Part shown: positions 8,095-16,288 of the stretch, in pieces
Layout of the letters: each line of letters begins with the position of its first letter
Numbering within the stretch: position 1 is the first letter of the stretch
NCBI GenBank assembly: GCA_003135135.1
Contig: PLDK01000005.1
Coordinates: 30,870 to 70,081 of the forward strand
Direction of reading: 5' to 3'
DNA length: 39,212 nucleotides
Source: Deltaproteobacteria bacterium
GTDB lineage: Bacteria > Desulfobacterota > Binatia > Binatales > Binataceae
The notes under the pieces: model-generated
Database searches by the model: none
The model's input: only the letters and a program-made list of their open reading frames with translations
What the model was told of the DNA's origin: nothing
Translations under genes and position numbers: made by a program

Positions 8095-9227
8095 ACTACA
8101 AGGAATCGACGGTCGCACGCGCGCGGCGGATCGTGATCAAGGTCGGCAGCGCGGTGTTGTCCGACGTCGAAGGGTTGTGCGTCGATGTGATCGATCAGCT
8201 CGCGGCGCAGATCGAGTCGGCGGTGCGGGCCGGCTATGAAATCGTGATCGTCACGTCGGGCGCGGTGGCGGCGGGACGCGCGCGCTTGTCGAAACTTCAC
8301 GGCGCAACGATCGCGGCGCGGCAAGCGGCGGCCGCCACCGGGCAAATCGAGCTGATGTCGGCGTGGGCGCGCGCATTCGCCGTCCACGATCGGACCGTCG
8401 CGCAGATTTTGCTCACCCATCAGGATTTGGCCGAGCGCCGCAGGCGTCTCAATGCGAATCAGACTATTGCGCAACTGCTTGGCGCGGGCGTGATTCCAAT
8501 CGTCAACGAGAACGACACGGTCGCGGTCGAGGAAATTCGGCTCGGCGACAACGACGTGCTGTCGTCGCTGGTCGCAAGCCTCGTGCAGGCGCAGCTCCTG
8601 ATTATTTTGAGCGACGTCGATGGCGTCCTGACCGCCGACCCTCGCGAGCGTAGCGACGCGCGGCTGATTCCCGTGATCAGCGATCCGGAGGCCGAGATGC
8701 GCGGGCTGGTGGCCGAGCATGCGGGCCCGCTGGGGAGCGGCGGGATGGCGACCAAGTTGAAGGCGGCGCGGCAGGCGGCGCAGGCCGGAATCGCCGTGAT
8801 TATCGCGCGCGGGCGCGAAGCCGGCATCGTGACAATCGCGCTGGATCCGGCGCGCCAGGCGGGCACGCTGATCGTGCCGGCCGGCGTGCGGCTCAAGAGC
8901 CGAAAGCATTGGATAGCGTTCGCGCTGCGGCCGGCGGGCTCAATCGCGGTCGATAAGGGCGCGGCCGACGCGCTGTGCAACCGAGGGCGTTCTCTGCTGC
9001 CCTCGGGCGTGCGCGAGGTGAGCGGAGACTTCGGCGGCGGCGATTGCGTGAGCCTGCTCGATCCCGACGGCGTCGAGTTCGGGCGCGGGTTGGTGAACTA
9101 TCCGGCGTCCGACGTGCTGAAAGTGGCCGGGCGGCGTTCGACTGAAATTTCGGCTCTGCTCGGCTACAAAGTGGCCGACGAGATTATCCATCGCGACAAC
9201 TTCGTGCTGATCAAGGAGCTCGCATAA
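8082..9227 (+). CDS. proB: Glutamate 5-kinase with PUA domain
   Basis: The 381-residue enzyme phosphorylates glutamate in the first step of proline synthesis. The amino-acid-kinase domain shows RIVIKVGSAVL, VIVTSGAVAAGRARL, NENDTVAVEEIRLGDND, LIILSDVDGVLTADP and GSGGMATKLKAA. The C-terminal PUA domain begins near residue 275 (HWIAF, then GSIAVDKGA, LLPSGV, ARGLVNYPASD-like GRGLVNYPASDVLKVAG). The ATG at 8082 lies inside obgE, so the two are translationally linked. Feedback inhibition by proline is known for the family. proA, normally next, is displaced by a convergent catalase gene and a repeat. Confidence 0.95.
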   Translation: MSQLNYKESTVARARRIVIKVGSAVLSDVEGLCVDVIDQLAAQIESAVRAGYEIVIVTSGAVAAGRARLSKLHGATIAARQAAAATGQIELMSAWARAFAVHDRTVAQILLTHQDLAERRRRLNANQTIAQLLGAGVIPIVNENDTVAVEEIRLGDNDVLSSLVASLVQAQLLIILSDVDGVLTADPRERSDARLIPVISDPEAEMRGLVAEHAGPLGSGGMATKLKAARQAAQAGIAVIIARGREAGIVTIALDPARQAGTLIVPAGVRLKSRKHWIAFALRPAGSIAVDKGAADALCNRGRSLLPSGVREVSGDFGGGDCVSLLDPDGVEFGRGLVNYPASDVLKVAGRRSTEISALLGYKVADEIIHRDNFVLIKELA

Positions 9228-9250
9228 CGGGGCAGGGGAAATCACTTTAT

Positions 9251-9376
9251 TGAATGCGGAACCCACCGTGGGTTCCGCACCTCCTTGGGCAGGGGTGACC
9301 CCTGCACCCAGTATTAAGGCCGCGCTCCGTTGTCGCGCGCGGACCCTGCCAACGGCTTGATACTGCGCTGCCGTCG
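9251..9376. repeat. Dispersed intergenic repeat, copy B
   Basis: 9251-9320 matches 19967-20033 in the same orientation with only a few differences (hairpin, then GCAGGGGTGACCCCTGC, then ACCCAGTATTAAG). 9290-9376 is the near-exact reverse complement of 22537-22625. The GGCCGCGC stem is present, with one extra A in the far arm. It fills almost the whole gap between the convergent proB and catalase genes. Confidence 0.85.
9255..9279. terminator. Hairpin after proB, possibly a bidirectional terminator
   Basis: TGCGGAACCCAC and GTGGGTTCCGCA form a perfect 12-bp stem around a single base (an effective loop of 3 or more). There is no T-tract, so intrinsic termination is uncertain. It lies between converging genes and is part of repeat copy B; the same hairpin with two stem changes is at 19971-19995. 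Confidence 0.45.
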
Positions 9377-9386
9377 AAAAATCGGC

Positions 9387-10868
9387 TCAGCCCGCGGCGC
9401 GATTGCCGTCGAGGGCGGCGCGGATTCGCGCGCCCAGAGCAGCATCGACCTTGGTCCAGTATTGGACCGCGCGCTGCTGCATCTCGGGTTTCACTCCGTC
9501 CTTCAAGTGCCCGACGATATTCGTGACCAGGTGGTCGCGATCGGTGGCGGACAATACTTCGCGGTACAGCGTGCCGGGCTGCCCGAAGTCGTCGTCCTGG
9601 GCGTGCTTCACGTATGCGGTTCGCGCGATCTCGCCAGCTTCGATCTGCCAACCGGGGAGTTCCCAGGCCGGGTCTGCCTTGGGGCCGCCAAACGAGTTGG
9701 GCGCATAGACCGGATCGGGCGGATTGCTATGGCGCATCGCGCCGTCGCGGTTGTAGCTATGCACAGGAGCCAGGGGCCGGTTGACCGGCAACTCGAGATA
9801 GTTGGTGCCGATGCGGTGACGATGGGTGTCGGGATAACTGAAGAGCCGTCCCAGGAGCATCTTGTCGGGACTCGGACCGATACCGCGGACCATATTGGCC
9901 GGCTCGAAGGAGGCTTGTTCGATCTCGGCAAAATAATTTTCCGGATTGCGATCGAGCACCATGCGGCCGATCGGAATTTGCGGATAGTCCTTGTGCGGCC
10001 AGACCTTGGTCAGGTCGAAGGGATTGAAGCGATAGTCGGCCGCATCGTTGAAGGGCATGATCTGCATCTCGAGCCGCCACTGGGGCGCGTCGCCCCTGGC
10101 GATCGAGTTGTACAGATCGCGCAGGTGGAAGTCCTTGTCCTCCGCCGCCATCGCCTTGGCGTCGGCGTCGGTGAAATTCTCGATGCCCTGCACGGTTTTG
10201 AAGTGGTACTTGACCCAGAACTTTTCGCCGCCTGCGTTCTCCCACAGAAAGGTGTGGCTGCCGTATCCGTTCATGTGCCGCCAGCTTCGCGGAATGCCGC
10301 GATCGGTCATCAGGAATGTCACTTGGTGCGCGGATTCCGGCGACAAGGTCCAGAAGTCCCACTGCATATTGTTGTCGCGCAGGTGATTATCGGCGCGGCG
10401 CTTTTGCGAATGGATGAAGTCCTGGAATTTCTGCGGATCGCGCATGAAGAAAATCGGGGTGTTGTTGCCGACCAGATCGTAGTTGCCTTCCTGCGTGTAG
10501 AACTTCAGTGCGAAGCCGCGGGGATCGCGGACAGTATCGGCGGAGCCCGCTTCCTGCGCGACGGTGGAAAACCGCGCCAGCATTGGAGTGCGCAGGCCTT
10601 TCTTGCTCAGGAAATTTGCCTTGCACCAGGGTGTGACGTCCTCGGTGACTTCGAAGAAGCCGTGAGCGCCGCCGCCCTTGGCGTGAACCACGCGCTCGGG
10701 GACCCGTTCGCGGTTGAACTGCGCCATCTTCTGGATCAGGTAATGGTCCTGCAGCAGGATGGGACCGTTGGGGCCGGCGGTGAGTGAATTTTCGTCGCTT
10801 GCAGCCGCAATGCCGGCATCGGTGGTCGTTATGGGAGATTCTTTAACAGGAGGTTTTTTGTCGGCCAT
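9387..10868 (-). CDS. Monofunctional heme catalase
   Basis: The 493-residue protein degrades hydrogen peroxide. Active-site residues are present: distal His62 in RVVHAKGGGAHG, Asn135 in DLVGNNTPIFF, and the proximal heme-ligand Tyr345 in RLFSYPDTHRHRIG. Length and the short N-terminus point to a small-subunit catalase, most like clade 3, so NADPH binding is possible. No signal peptide is seen, so it is cytoplasmic. The start follows AAAGGAGATAACG, an excellent ribosome site. It runs against proB and away from proA, splitting a pathway pair that is usually adjacent. I see no OxyR-type regulator nearby. Confidence 0.96.
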   Translation of the reverse strand: MADKKPPVKESPITTTDAGIAAASDENSLTAGPNGPILLQDHYLIQKMAQFNRERVPERVVHAKGGGAHGFFEVTEDVTPWCKANFLSKKGLRTPMLARFSTVAQEAGSADTVRDPRGFALKFYTQEGNYDLVGNNTPIFFMRDPQKFQDFIHSQKRRADNHLRDNNMQWDFWTLSPESAHQVTFLMTDRGIPRSWRHMNGYGSHTFLWENAGGEKFWVKYHFKTVQGIENFTDADAKAMAAEDKDFHLRDLYNSIARGDAPQWRLEMQIMPFNDAADYRFNPFDLTKVWPHKDYPQIPIGRMVLDRNPENYFAEIEQASFEPANMVRGIGPSPDKMLLGRLFSYPDTHRHRIGTNYLELPVNRPLAPVHSYNRDGAMRHSNPPDPVYAPNSFGGPKADPAWELPGWQIEAGEIARTAYVKHAQDDDFGQPGTLYREVLSATDRDHLVTNIVGHLKDGVKPEMQQRAVQYWTKVDAALGARIRAALDGNRAAG

Positions 10869-11047
10869 CGTTATCTCCTTTCATTTAGTCGGTGGCTACA
10901 TTTTGAATCCTGAATCGCGCGGCTAGCAAGTGCGGATAGCGAGCCCGGACGGTAACCTGCGAGACAGTACCGCATAGTTTATTTGAGCGAGTTCGATATA
11001 TATCCTCGATTGGCAGCGGACCCAAGCAGAATGAGAAACGGAATCGA

Positions 11048-12301
11048 ATGACGGTCAAAGCGGAAACGACGGCCGCGCTGGCGCGGGCGCGGGCGGCGGC
11101 GCCAGGGATGGCGCTGGCGACCACGGCGGAGAAAAACGATTTTCTGCGCCGGCTGGCGAGTTCGATTCGCGATTCGCGCGCGGACATTATCCGCGCCAAC
11201 GCAATCGACCTGGAGCGCGCGCGCAAGAGCGGACGCGGCGGAGCGTTCGTCGAGCGGCTGACGCTCGACGACAAGCGAATCGAAGCGATGGCGGCGGGCG
11301 TGCTGCAAGTCGAGGCGCTCGCCGATCCGGTCGGGACCGCGATCGAGAAGTGGACGCGGCCCAACGGGCTGAAGATCGAAAAGCGGCGCGTGCCGATCGG
11401 CGTGATCGCAATGATTTACGAATCTCGCCCCAACGTCACGGTGGATGCGGCCGCGCTGACGCTGAAGGCCGGCAACGCGGTGGTGTTGCGGGGCGGCAGC
11501 GAGGCGCTTAGCACCAACGGATTTCTGGCGGGTCTGATCTCGCAAGCGTTGAGGGATGCCGGGCTGAATCTCGACGCGGCGATCTTTATCCGCGATCCGG
11601 ATCGCGAAGTAATCCAGATAATGAAGCGCAGCCGCGAGCTGATCGACCTGATAATTCCGCGCGGCGGCAAGTCGTTGAAGGACGCGTTGGACGGATCTGC
11701 CGTGCCGCTGCTGCCGCATTTTGACGGCATCTGCCACACCTACGTCGATCGGGCGGCCGATCTGAAGATGGCCGAGGAAATCTGCGTGAACGCGAAATGC
11801 TCGCGGCCGTCGGTCTGCAATTCGATGGAAAATTTATTGGTGCATCGCGAGGTCGCGGAGAAATTCATCCCCGTGCTCGCCGCGCGCATGACGGCGGCCG
11901 GCGTCGAGATTCGCGGCGATGAGCGCACGCGAAAAATCGTCCCGGCGGCGCGCGCGGCGACGGACGAAGATTGGGACACGGAATATCTGGAGCTGATACT
12001 GGCGGTGAAAGTGGTGGATTCGATCGACGAGGCGATCGCGTTTATCGCGCGTCACGGGTCTCATCTTGCGGACGCGATCGTCACCAGCGACGCGGCAGCG
12101 GCGGCGCGCTTTGAACGCGAGGTCGATTCGGCTACGGTTTACGTCAATGCGTCAACGCGTTTCACCGACGGTTTCGAATTTGGATTCGGCGCCGAGACCG
12201 GAATCTCGACCAACCGGCTGCATGCGCGCGGGCCGATGGGACTCAACGAGTTGACCACGTACAAGTACGTCGTTGGCGGGACCGGACAAATTCGCGGGTG
12301 A
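11048..12301 (+). CDS. proA: Gamma-glutamyl phosphate reductase
   Basis: The 417-residue aldehyde-dehydrogenase-fold enzyme reduces glutamyl phosphate with NADPH, the second step of proline synthesis. Motifs include YESRPNVTVDAAALTLKAGN, VVLRGGSEALSTN, IIPRGGKSL, the catalytic Cys in NAKCSRPSVCNS near residues 248-258, and the C-terminal FTDGFEFGFGAETGIS plus ARGPMGLNELTTYKYV. The common text NAKVQRPGVCNA is altered to NAKCSRPSVCNS but keeps the catalytic cysteine. Upstream, TATATAT near 10997 may be part of its own promoter. nadD follows 19 bases downstream. Confidence 0.96.
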   Translation: MTVKAETTAALARARAAAPGMALATTAEKNDFLRRLASSIRDSRADIIRANAIDLERARKSGRGGAFVERLTLDDKRIEAMAAGVLQVEALADPVGTAIEKWTRPNGLKIEKRRVPIGVIAMIYESRPNVTVDAAALTLKAGNAVVLRGGSEALSTNGFLAGLISQALRDAGLNLDAAIFIRDPDREVIQIMKRSRELIDLIIPRGGKSLKDALDGSAVPLLPHFDGICHTYVDRAADLKMAEEICVNAKCSRPSVCNSMENLLVHREVAEKFIPVLAARMTAAGVEIRGDERTRKIVPAARAATDEDWDTEYLELILAVKVVDSIDEAIAFIARHGSHLADAIVTSDAAAAARFEREVDSATVYVNASTRFTDGFEFGFGAETGISTNRLHARGPMGLNELTTYKYVVGGTGQIRG

Positions 12302-12320
12302 GCCGGGAAGCTGAAATCGC

Positions 12321-12959
12321 ATGCGAGTAGGATTGTTCGGCGGCAGTTTCAATCCGATTCATCTCGGGCATCTGCGCGCGGCCGAGGAAGTCCGCGAGGC
12401 AATCCATCTCGACCTGGTATATTTCATTCCGGCCGCGTCGCCGCCGCATAAGGCGAAGAGCGAATTGGCGCCCGCGGAGCATCGGCTCGCGATGGTTCGG
12501 CTGGCGACCAAGGGCAACCGGCATTTCATGGCGTCGGACGTGGAGATTCGGCGGGCCGGGCACTCGTACACGATCGAAACGGTGCGCTACTTCCTGGCGA
12601 CGCTGCGCCAGCCGGCGACGCTGTACGTGCTGATGGGCGCGGATCAGTTTGCCGAGCTGGAATCGTGGAAAGAGCCGGACGAACTGGCGCGGCTGTGCAA
12701 CTTCGCCGTTCATACAAGGTTAATCGAAGGCGAGGCGGGTCCGCCGCGAATTTCAGTTGCCGCGCTCAAACGATTTGGCTACACTCAGGCAGACGATCAC
12801 TACGTGCATTCGAGCGGACAAACGCTATCTTTCGTCGAAACCACGTTCTTCCCCATTTCAGCGACTGAAATTCGCGGCAAACTGCAGCGCGGTGAATCGA
12901 TCAGGTACCTGGTGCCGATCGACGTCGTCGATTACATCCAGTACCACGCGCTCTATTGA
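12321..12959 (+). CDS. nadD: Nicotinate-nucleotide adenylyltransferase
   Basis: The 212-residue enzyme transfers AMP to nicotinate mononucleotide in NAD synthesis. It starts MRVGLFGGSFNPIHLGHLRAA, with the nucleotidyltransferase HxGH motif, and has PPHK near 52-55, GADQFAELESWKEPDEL near 114-130 and ISATEIRGKL near 185-194, the ISSTxIR-type motif. Length is standard. It sits between proA and rsfS, the common order in many Gram-negative lineages, and is likely co-transcribed with proA. Confidence 0.95.
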   Translation: MRVGLFGGSFNPIHLGHLRAAEEVREAIHLDLVYFIPAASPPHKAKSELAPAEHRLAMVRLATKGNRHFMASDVEIRRAGHSYTIETVRYFLATLRQPATLYVLMGADQFAELESWKEPDELARLCNFAVHTRLIEGEAGPPRISVAALKRFGYTQADDHYVHSSGQTLSFVETTFFPISATEIRGKLQRGESIRYLVPIDVVDYIQYHALY

Positions 12960-13044
12960 GGTTCGCTCTGCTTAAACTTTCGCGTTCATTCCAATCGAAC
13001 CAGCCACCAGCGGCCAGTCAGTTGCCGCGTCGCGGACACATTTC

Positions 13045-13434
13045 TTGACGGCGCTGAAGAAGGCATACGCCGCCGCCGAAGCGGCGCTGGAAAAAAAGGC
13101 CTACGACCTGGTGGTGCTCGATGTCGAGCATCTGAAGTCAGTCGCGGATTATTTTATCGTGGCGACCGGGCGCTCCGACGTGCAGGTGCAGGCGATCGCG
13201 CGCGGGATCGAGGACGCGATGGACAAGGCGGGGCAGCGGGCGCTGGCGGTCGAAGGGATGCATCATGCGCACTGGGTGGTGCTCGACTACGACGACGTCG
13301 TTATCCACCTGTTCTACGAACCGGCGCGGGAATTCTACCGGCTCGAGACCAATTGGATCGACGCGCGCGAAGTGAAGTTGCCGGAGCCGATTCGCAAGCA
13401 GGCCGAGGGTCTGCGCATCCGGGCGATCGGGTGA
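13045..13434 (+). CDS. rsfS: Ribosomal silencing factor RsfS (Iojap/YbeB family)
   Basis: The 129-residue protein has the RsfS core: KKAYDLVVLDVEHLKSVADYFIVATGRSDVQVQAIARGIED, then GMHHAHWVVLDYDDVVIHLFYEPAREFYRLETNW. It binds L14 and blocks subunit joining when nutrients are low. TTG at 13045 is the only plausible start near the expected N-terminus. A short C-terminal extension (about 15 residues) follows the family core. It ends the proA-nadD-rsfS unit; rlmH, a frequent next gene, is absent and a gene on the other strand converges. Confidence 0.93.
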   Translation: MTALKKAYAAAEAALEKKAYDLVVLDVEHLKSVADYFIVATGRSDVQVQAIARGIEDAMDKAGQRALAVEGMHHAHWVVLDYDDVVIHLFYEPAREFYRLETNWIDAREVKLPEPIRKQAEGLRIRAIG

Positions 13435-13460
13435 GAGCCGGCGCGCGCGGGGTCTTTTAG

Positions 13461-13700
13461 TCAGACCTCGCGAATCGCGTGCGAGATCCAGACCAGGATG
13501 ACCGCGCCGATGGTCGCGACGACGATCGCACCGATCATGCCGCTGGGTCCCGGAATGCCGAGTGCGCCGAAGATCCATCCGCCGATGAGGCCTCCGAGCA
13601 GACCGAGCACAAGGTCGCCGAGCAATCCGAAGCCTTCGCCGCGGATCAGCTTGCCGGCGAGCCATCCCGCGATTATTCCGACTATGATCGCACCAATCAT
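13461..13700 (-). CDS. GlsB/YeaQ/YmgE family small membrane protein
   Basis: The 79-residue protein is almost wholly hydrophobic and glycine-rich, with three helices: IGAIIVGIIAGWLAGKLIRG, LLGDLVLGLLGGLIGGWIFGALG, and MIGAIVVATIGAVILVWI. This is the pattern of transglycosylase-associated (GlsB/YeaQ) inner-membrane proteins linked to stress response; the biochemical role is not known. TGAGGT precedes the ATG. It is the last gene of the minus-strand group, 54 bases after a desulforedoxin-like gene. Confidence 0.9.
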   Translation of the reverse strand: MIGAIIVGIIAGWLAGKLIRGEGFGLLGDLVLGLLGGLIGGWIFGALGIPGPSGMIGAIVVATIGAVILVWISHAIREV

Positions 13701-13754
13701 TTTGGGGACCTCATTTTCGTTGTCGCGATGAGCTCGAACGATTGAGCGCGCTCG

Positions 13755-13874
13755 CTACTTTTTTTGTTCCATCGGAACACCGCAGCACTTGAGTTGTCCG
13801 GAGCCGCCCTTGGTGACGATAACCTGGGATTTGCAATTGCCGCAGATGTAAACTTTGCCGAGCTGATTTGCCAT
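13755..13874 (-). CDS. Desulforedoxin-like 39-aa iron miniprotein (copy 1)
   Basis: The minus strand encodes 39 residues beginning MANQLGKVYICGNCKSQVIV and ending LKCCGVPMEQKK. Cysteines 11, 14, 30 and 31 have the same spacing as in Desulfovibrio gigas desulforedoxin (CxxC, 15 residues, CC), which binds one iron per chain and dimerises; the same module forms the N-terminus of desulfoferrodoxin. AGGA lies about 9 bases before the ATG. No larger superoxide-reductase domain follows, so this is a free-standing module. A second copy lies at 18679-18822 with the same MANxLGKxYxCxxC start. Electron-carrier function is inferred from the fold; zinc binding is possible. Confidence 0.8.
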   Translation of the reverse strand: MANQLGKVYICGNCKSQVIVTKGGSGQLKCCGVPMEQKK

Positions 13875-13928
13875 TCGTGGATCCTGATCCTTTTGGACGA
13901 TTTTGTCTTAAAACTTTGCGCCGAACAT

Positions 13929-14714
13929 TCACGCGCCCCTGAACAGCGGTCTGCGCTTCTCGAGAAAGGCGCGCACGCCTTCGGCGCGGTCGGCAGTCGT
14001 TTGTAGCAGGGCGTATAGATCCTCCTCAAGCCTTATGCCCTGCTCCAATGTCATGTCGTAACCCTTGAGCACGGCGTCCTTGACCAGCCGCGCGGCCAGC
14101 GGAGCGCGGCTCAGGATCGCCCCGGCGACGCGGCCGCTTAATGCAGCGAGCTCGATCCGGCTGTCGGCGAGATAAGCGATAAGGCCGGTGCGCATCGCCT
14201 CGTCGGCTCCCAGAGCCATCCCAGTGAGCATCAGGCGCAGAGCGACGCCGGCGCCGACGAGCCGCGGGAGTCGCTGGGTCGCGCCGAAGTGGGGCATCGC
14301 GCCGCGTTTCATCTGCGTGATCGCGAATCGAGCCGACGAAATGGCGACCCGAATGTCGGCGGCCATCGCAAGTTCCAATCCTTCATCGAATGCGTCGCCG
14401 TTGATGATCGCCACGGTGGGCTTGGAGAGCACGGCGAGCGATTCGACCAGGCGCGGATCTACGCCGTCGTCGAAACCGGTGCAGAACATGGAGCCGGCGC
14501 CGGTGATCGCGAGCACGCGGGCGTCGTCGTCGTCCTCGACGTGCTCGATCAGCTCGAGCATCCGCACCGCCATCGCGGGCGTGAGCCGGGCGCCCGGACC
14601 GGCGTAGCGAAGCGTCGCGCTGACGCATCCGCTGGCGAAGGCAACGTCGATCGCGCCGGCGCCACGGCGGGGCGCGGCGCGGGTTCGGGATTTTTTGGCG
14701 GGGCGCGGCGTCAG
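13929..14714 (-). CDS. Enoyl-CoA hydratase/isomerase family protein, probable CTG start
   Basis: The crotonase-fold protein shows VLAITGAGSMFCTGFD, the oxyanion-hole region INGDAFDEGLELAMAADIRVA, and the C-terminal RAEGVRAFLEKRRPLFRG typical of the family. The usual second catalytic Glu is not clearly placed, so isomerase or another crotonase chemistry is possible. The frame has no ATG, GTG or TTG near the expected start. CTG at 14714-14712 is in frame, forms a CTGA overlap with the ligase stop and has GGGAGA 5 bases upstream. That gives 261 residues beginning (M)TPRPAKKSRTRAAPRRG, a basic non-conserved leader. Starts inside the ligase gene cannot be excluded. It is part of the acyl-CoA operon. 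Confidence 0.8.
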   Translation of the reverse strand: MTPRPAKKSRTRAAPRRGAGAIDVAFASGCVSATLRYAGPGARLTPAMAVRMLELIEHVEDDDDARVLAITGAGSMFCTGFDDGVDPRLVESLAVLSKPTVAIINGDAFDEGLELAMAADIRVAISSARFAITQMKRGAMPHFGATQRLPRLVGAGVALRLMLTGMALGADEAMRTGLIAYLADSRIELAALSGRVAGAILSRAPLAARLVKDAVLKGYDMTLEQGIRLEEDLYALLQTTADRAEGVRAFLEKRRPLFRGA

Positions 14715-16258
14715 ACGTCTCCCGCGGGCGCGCGCAGGTCTTTGCGCAGGATTTTGCCGAGCGGATTTTTGGGCATCGTGTCGATGAACTCGATGCGCTC
14801 GGGACGCTTGAAGCTGGCCAGGCGTGAGCGGCAGAACTCGGCGAGCTCCTGCTCGGTCGCGGTCTTTCCCTTGCGCACGACGACGAAGGCTTTGACGGTC
14901 TGCCCCCACTCGACGGAGGGCACGCCGATAACGGCGCATTCATCGACGGCCGGATGGCTCATGAGGACGGTTTCGATTTCCGCGGGAGCAATATTTTCGC
15001 CGCCGCGGATGATCATGTCGTCCTTGCGGCCGGCGAAGAAGACGTAGCCGCCGCTGTCGAGCCATCCGAGATCGCCCGTGGCGCGCCATCCGTCGAGCAG
15101 TCGCGCGTTGTCGTCGCGGCCAGCGTAACCCTTCATGATTCGCGGGGTGCGGATAATTATTTCGCCGACCTGGCCGGCGGGGAGCAAGTTGCCGTCCTCG
15201 TCGCGGACGTGAATCTCGACATCGGGGAGCGGCAAGCCCACCGAATTGAGGCGTTTGAGTTTCAGCTCGATCTGCTCGGGCGTGCCCTCGAGTCTATGAT
15301 CGTCGGGGCCGAGCACGGTCAGCGATGAAGTCGTTTCAGTTTGTCCGTACGCGTTCACGAAGCCGACTCGTTTGGGGAAGACTTCAATCGCGCGGCGAAT
15401 CACCTGCACCGGCATCGCCGCGCCGCCGTAGGCGAGGTTGGTCAGGCTGGAGAGATCGGAGTTCGCAAATGAGGGCTCGTCGAGGATCTGCTTCATCATC
15501 GTGGGCACGACGAAGGCATGCGTGACGCGCTCGCGCTGGACGAGATCGAGCCACGTGCGGGCGTCGAATTGCGGCATCACGATCAGCTTGCGGCCGGTCC
15601 AGATGTTGGTCATGTACGAGGTGGTTCCGGCGATGTGATAAAAGGGCACGCACACCAGCGAGGCGCCGCGATCGGTGCCGTCGGCCATCTCGACGTTGGC
15701 GGTCACGTAGGCGGTGAAATCGCGAAAGCGCAACTGCACACCCTTGGGCAGCGAGGTGGTGCCGCTGGTGTACATCAGGATCGAAATATCCTCGTCTTCG
15801 ACTTCAGCTTCGGATTCATCGGGGTCAGCCTTGGCGATCAGATCGGCGAGCCGCGGCAATCCGCGGGCAGCGTCGCCGATCGCGACAATCGTGTTCGCGC
15901 TGAGCCGGGACTGAATCTTGTTTACCAGTTCGAGGTAGCGATCGCCGACGAGCAGCGCCTTCGTCTGTGCGGTGTTGATCATGTATTCGAGCTCGGCATC
16001 CTTGGCGCGATAGTTGAGCGGCAGGAATACAAGCCCGGCCTTGGCGGCAGCGTAGTAGCATTCGATGTAGAGATCGGAGTTGGTGTCGAGCAGGGCAACG
16101 ACGTCGCCATGCGCCAAACCGAATTGTTTGAAGACCGCGCACAGGCGCGCGACCTGGTCGTTCAGATCCGCGTAGGTAAGGCGTCGCGAGCCGAAGACCA
16201 GGATTTCCTGGTCGGGCACGATCGACGATGGGATCGTGACGAAGTTAACCGTGTTCAC
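14711..16258 (-). CDS. AMP-forming acyl-CoA synthetase (ligase)
   Basis: The 515-residue adenylate-forming enzyme activates a carboxylic acid to its CoA thioester. Motifs in order: P-loop YTSGTTSLPKGV near 166-177, YGQTETTS near 300, GDLGWLD near 398, the hinge RKDDMIIRGGENIAPAEIE near 409-427, and the catalytic Lys of PLGKILRKDLR near 500. Chain specificity cannot be read off; the sequence is of the fatty/aryl acyl ligase type. It lies 30 bases after the upstream hydratase gene (ends 16289) and overlaps the next by 4 bases. Upstream hydratase, ligase and downstream hydratase form an acid-degradation unit. Confidence 0.93.
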   Translation of the reverse strand: MNTVNFVTIPSSIVPDQEILVFGSRRLTYADLNDQVARLCAVFKQFGLAHGDVVALLDTNSDLYIECYYAAAKAGLVFLPLNYRAKDAELEYMINTAQTKALLVGDRYLELVNKIQSRLSANTIVAIGDAARGLPRLADLIAKADPDESEAEVEDEDISILMYTSGTTSLPKGVQLRFRDFTAYVTANVEMADGTDRGASLVCVPFYHIAGTTSYMTNIWTGRKLIVMPQFDARTWLDLVQRERVTHAFVVPTMMKQILDEPSFANSDLSSLTNLAYGGAAMPVQVIRRAIEVFPKRVGFVNAYGQTETTSSLTVLGPDDHRLEGTPEQIELKLKRLNSVGLPLPDVEIHVRDEDGNLLPAGQVGEIIIRTPRIMKGYAGRDDNARLLDGWRATGDLGWLDSGGYVFFAGRKDDMIIRGGENIAPAEIETVLMSHPAVDECAVIGVPSVEWGQTVKAFVVVRKGKTATEQELAEFCRSRLASFKRPERIEFIDTMPKNPLGKILRKDLRAPAGDV

Positions 16259-16288
16259 AGCGCGCGATTCCTCCAGGGCATATGCAAA

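Noticed and set aside
6967-8118. 383-codon open frame on the minus strand
   Set aside because: Antisense of obgE; no recognisable domain. The ssb fragment near its end is in a different frame.
9330-10787. 485-codon open frame on the plus strand
   Set aside because: It is the antisense of the catalase gene, whose active-site residues are all in place on the other strand.
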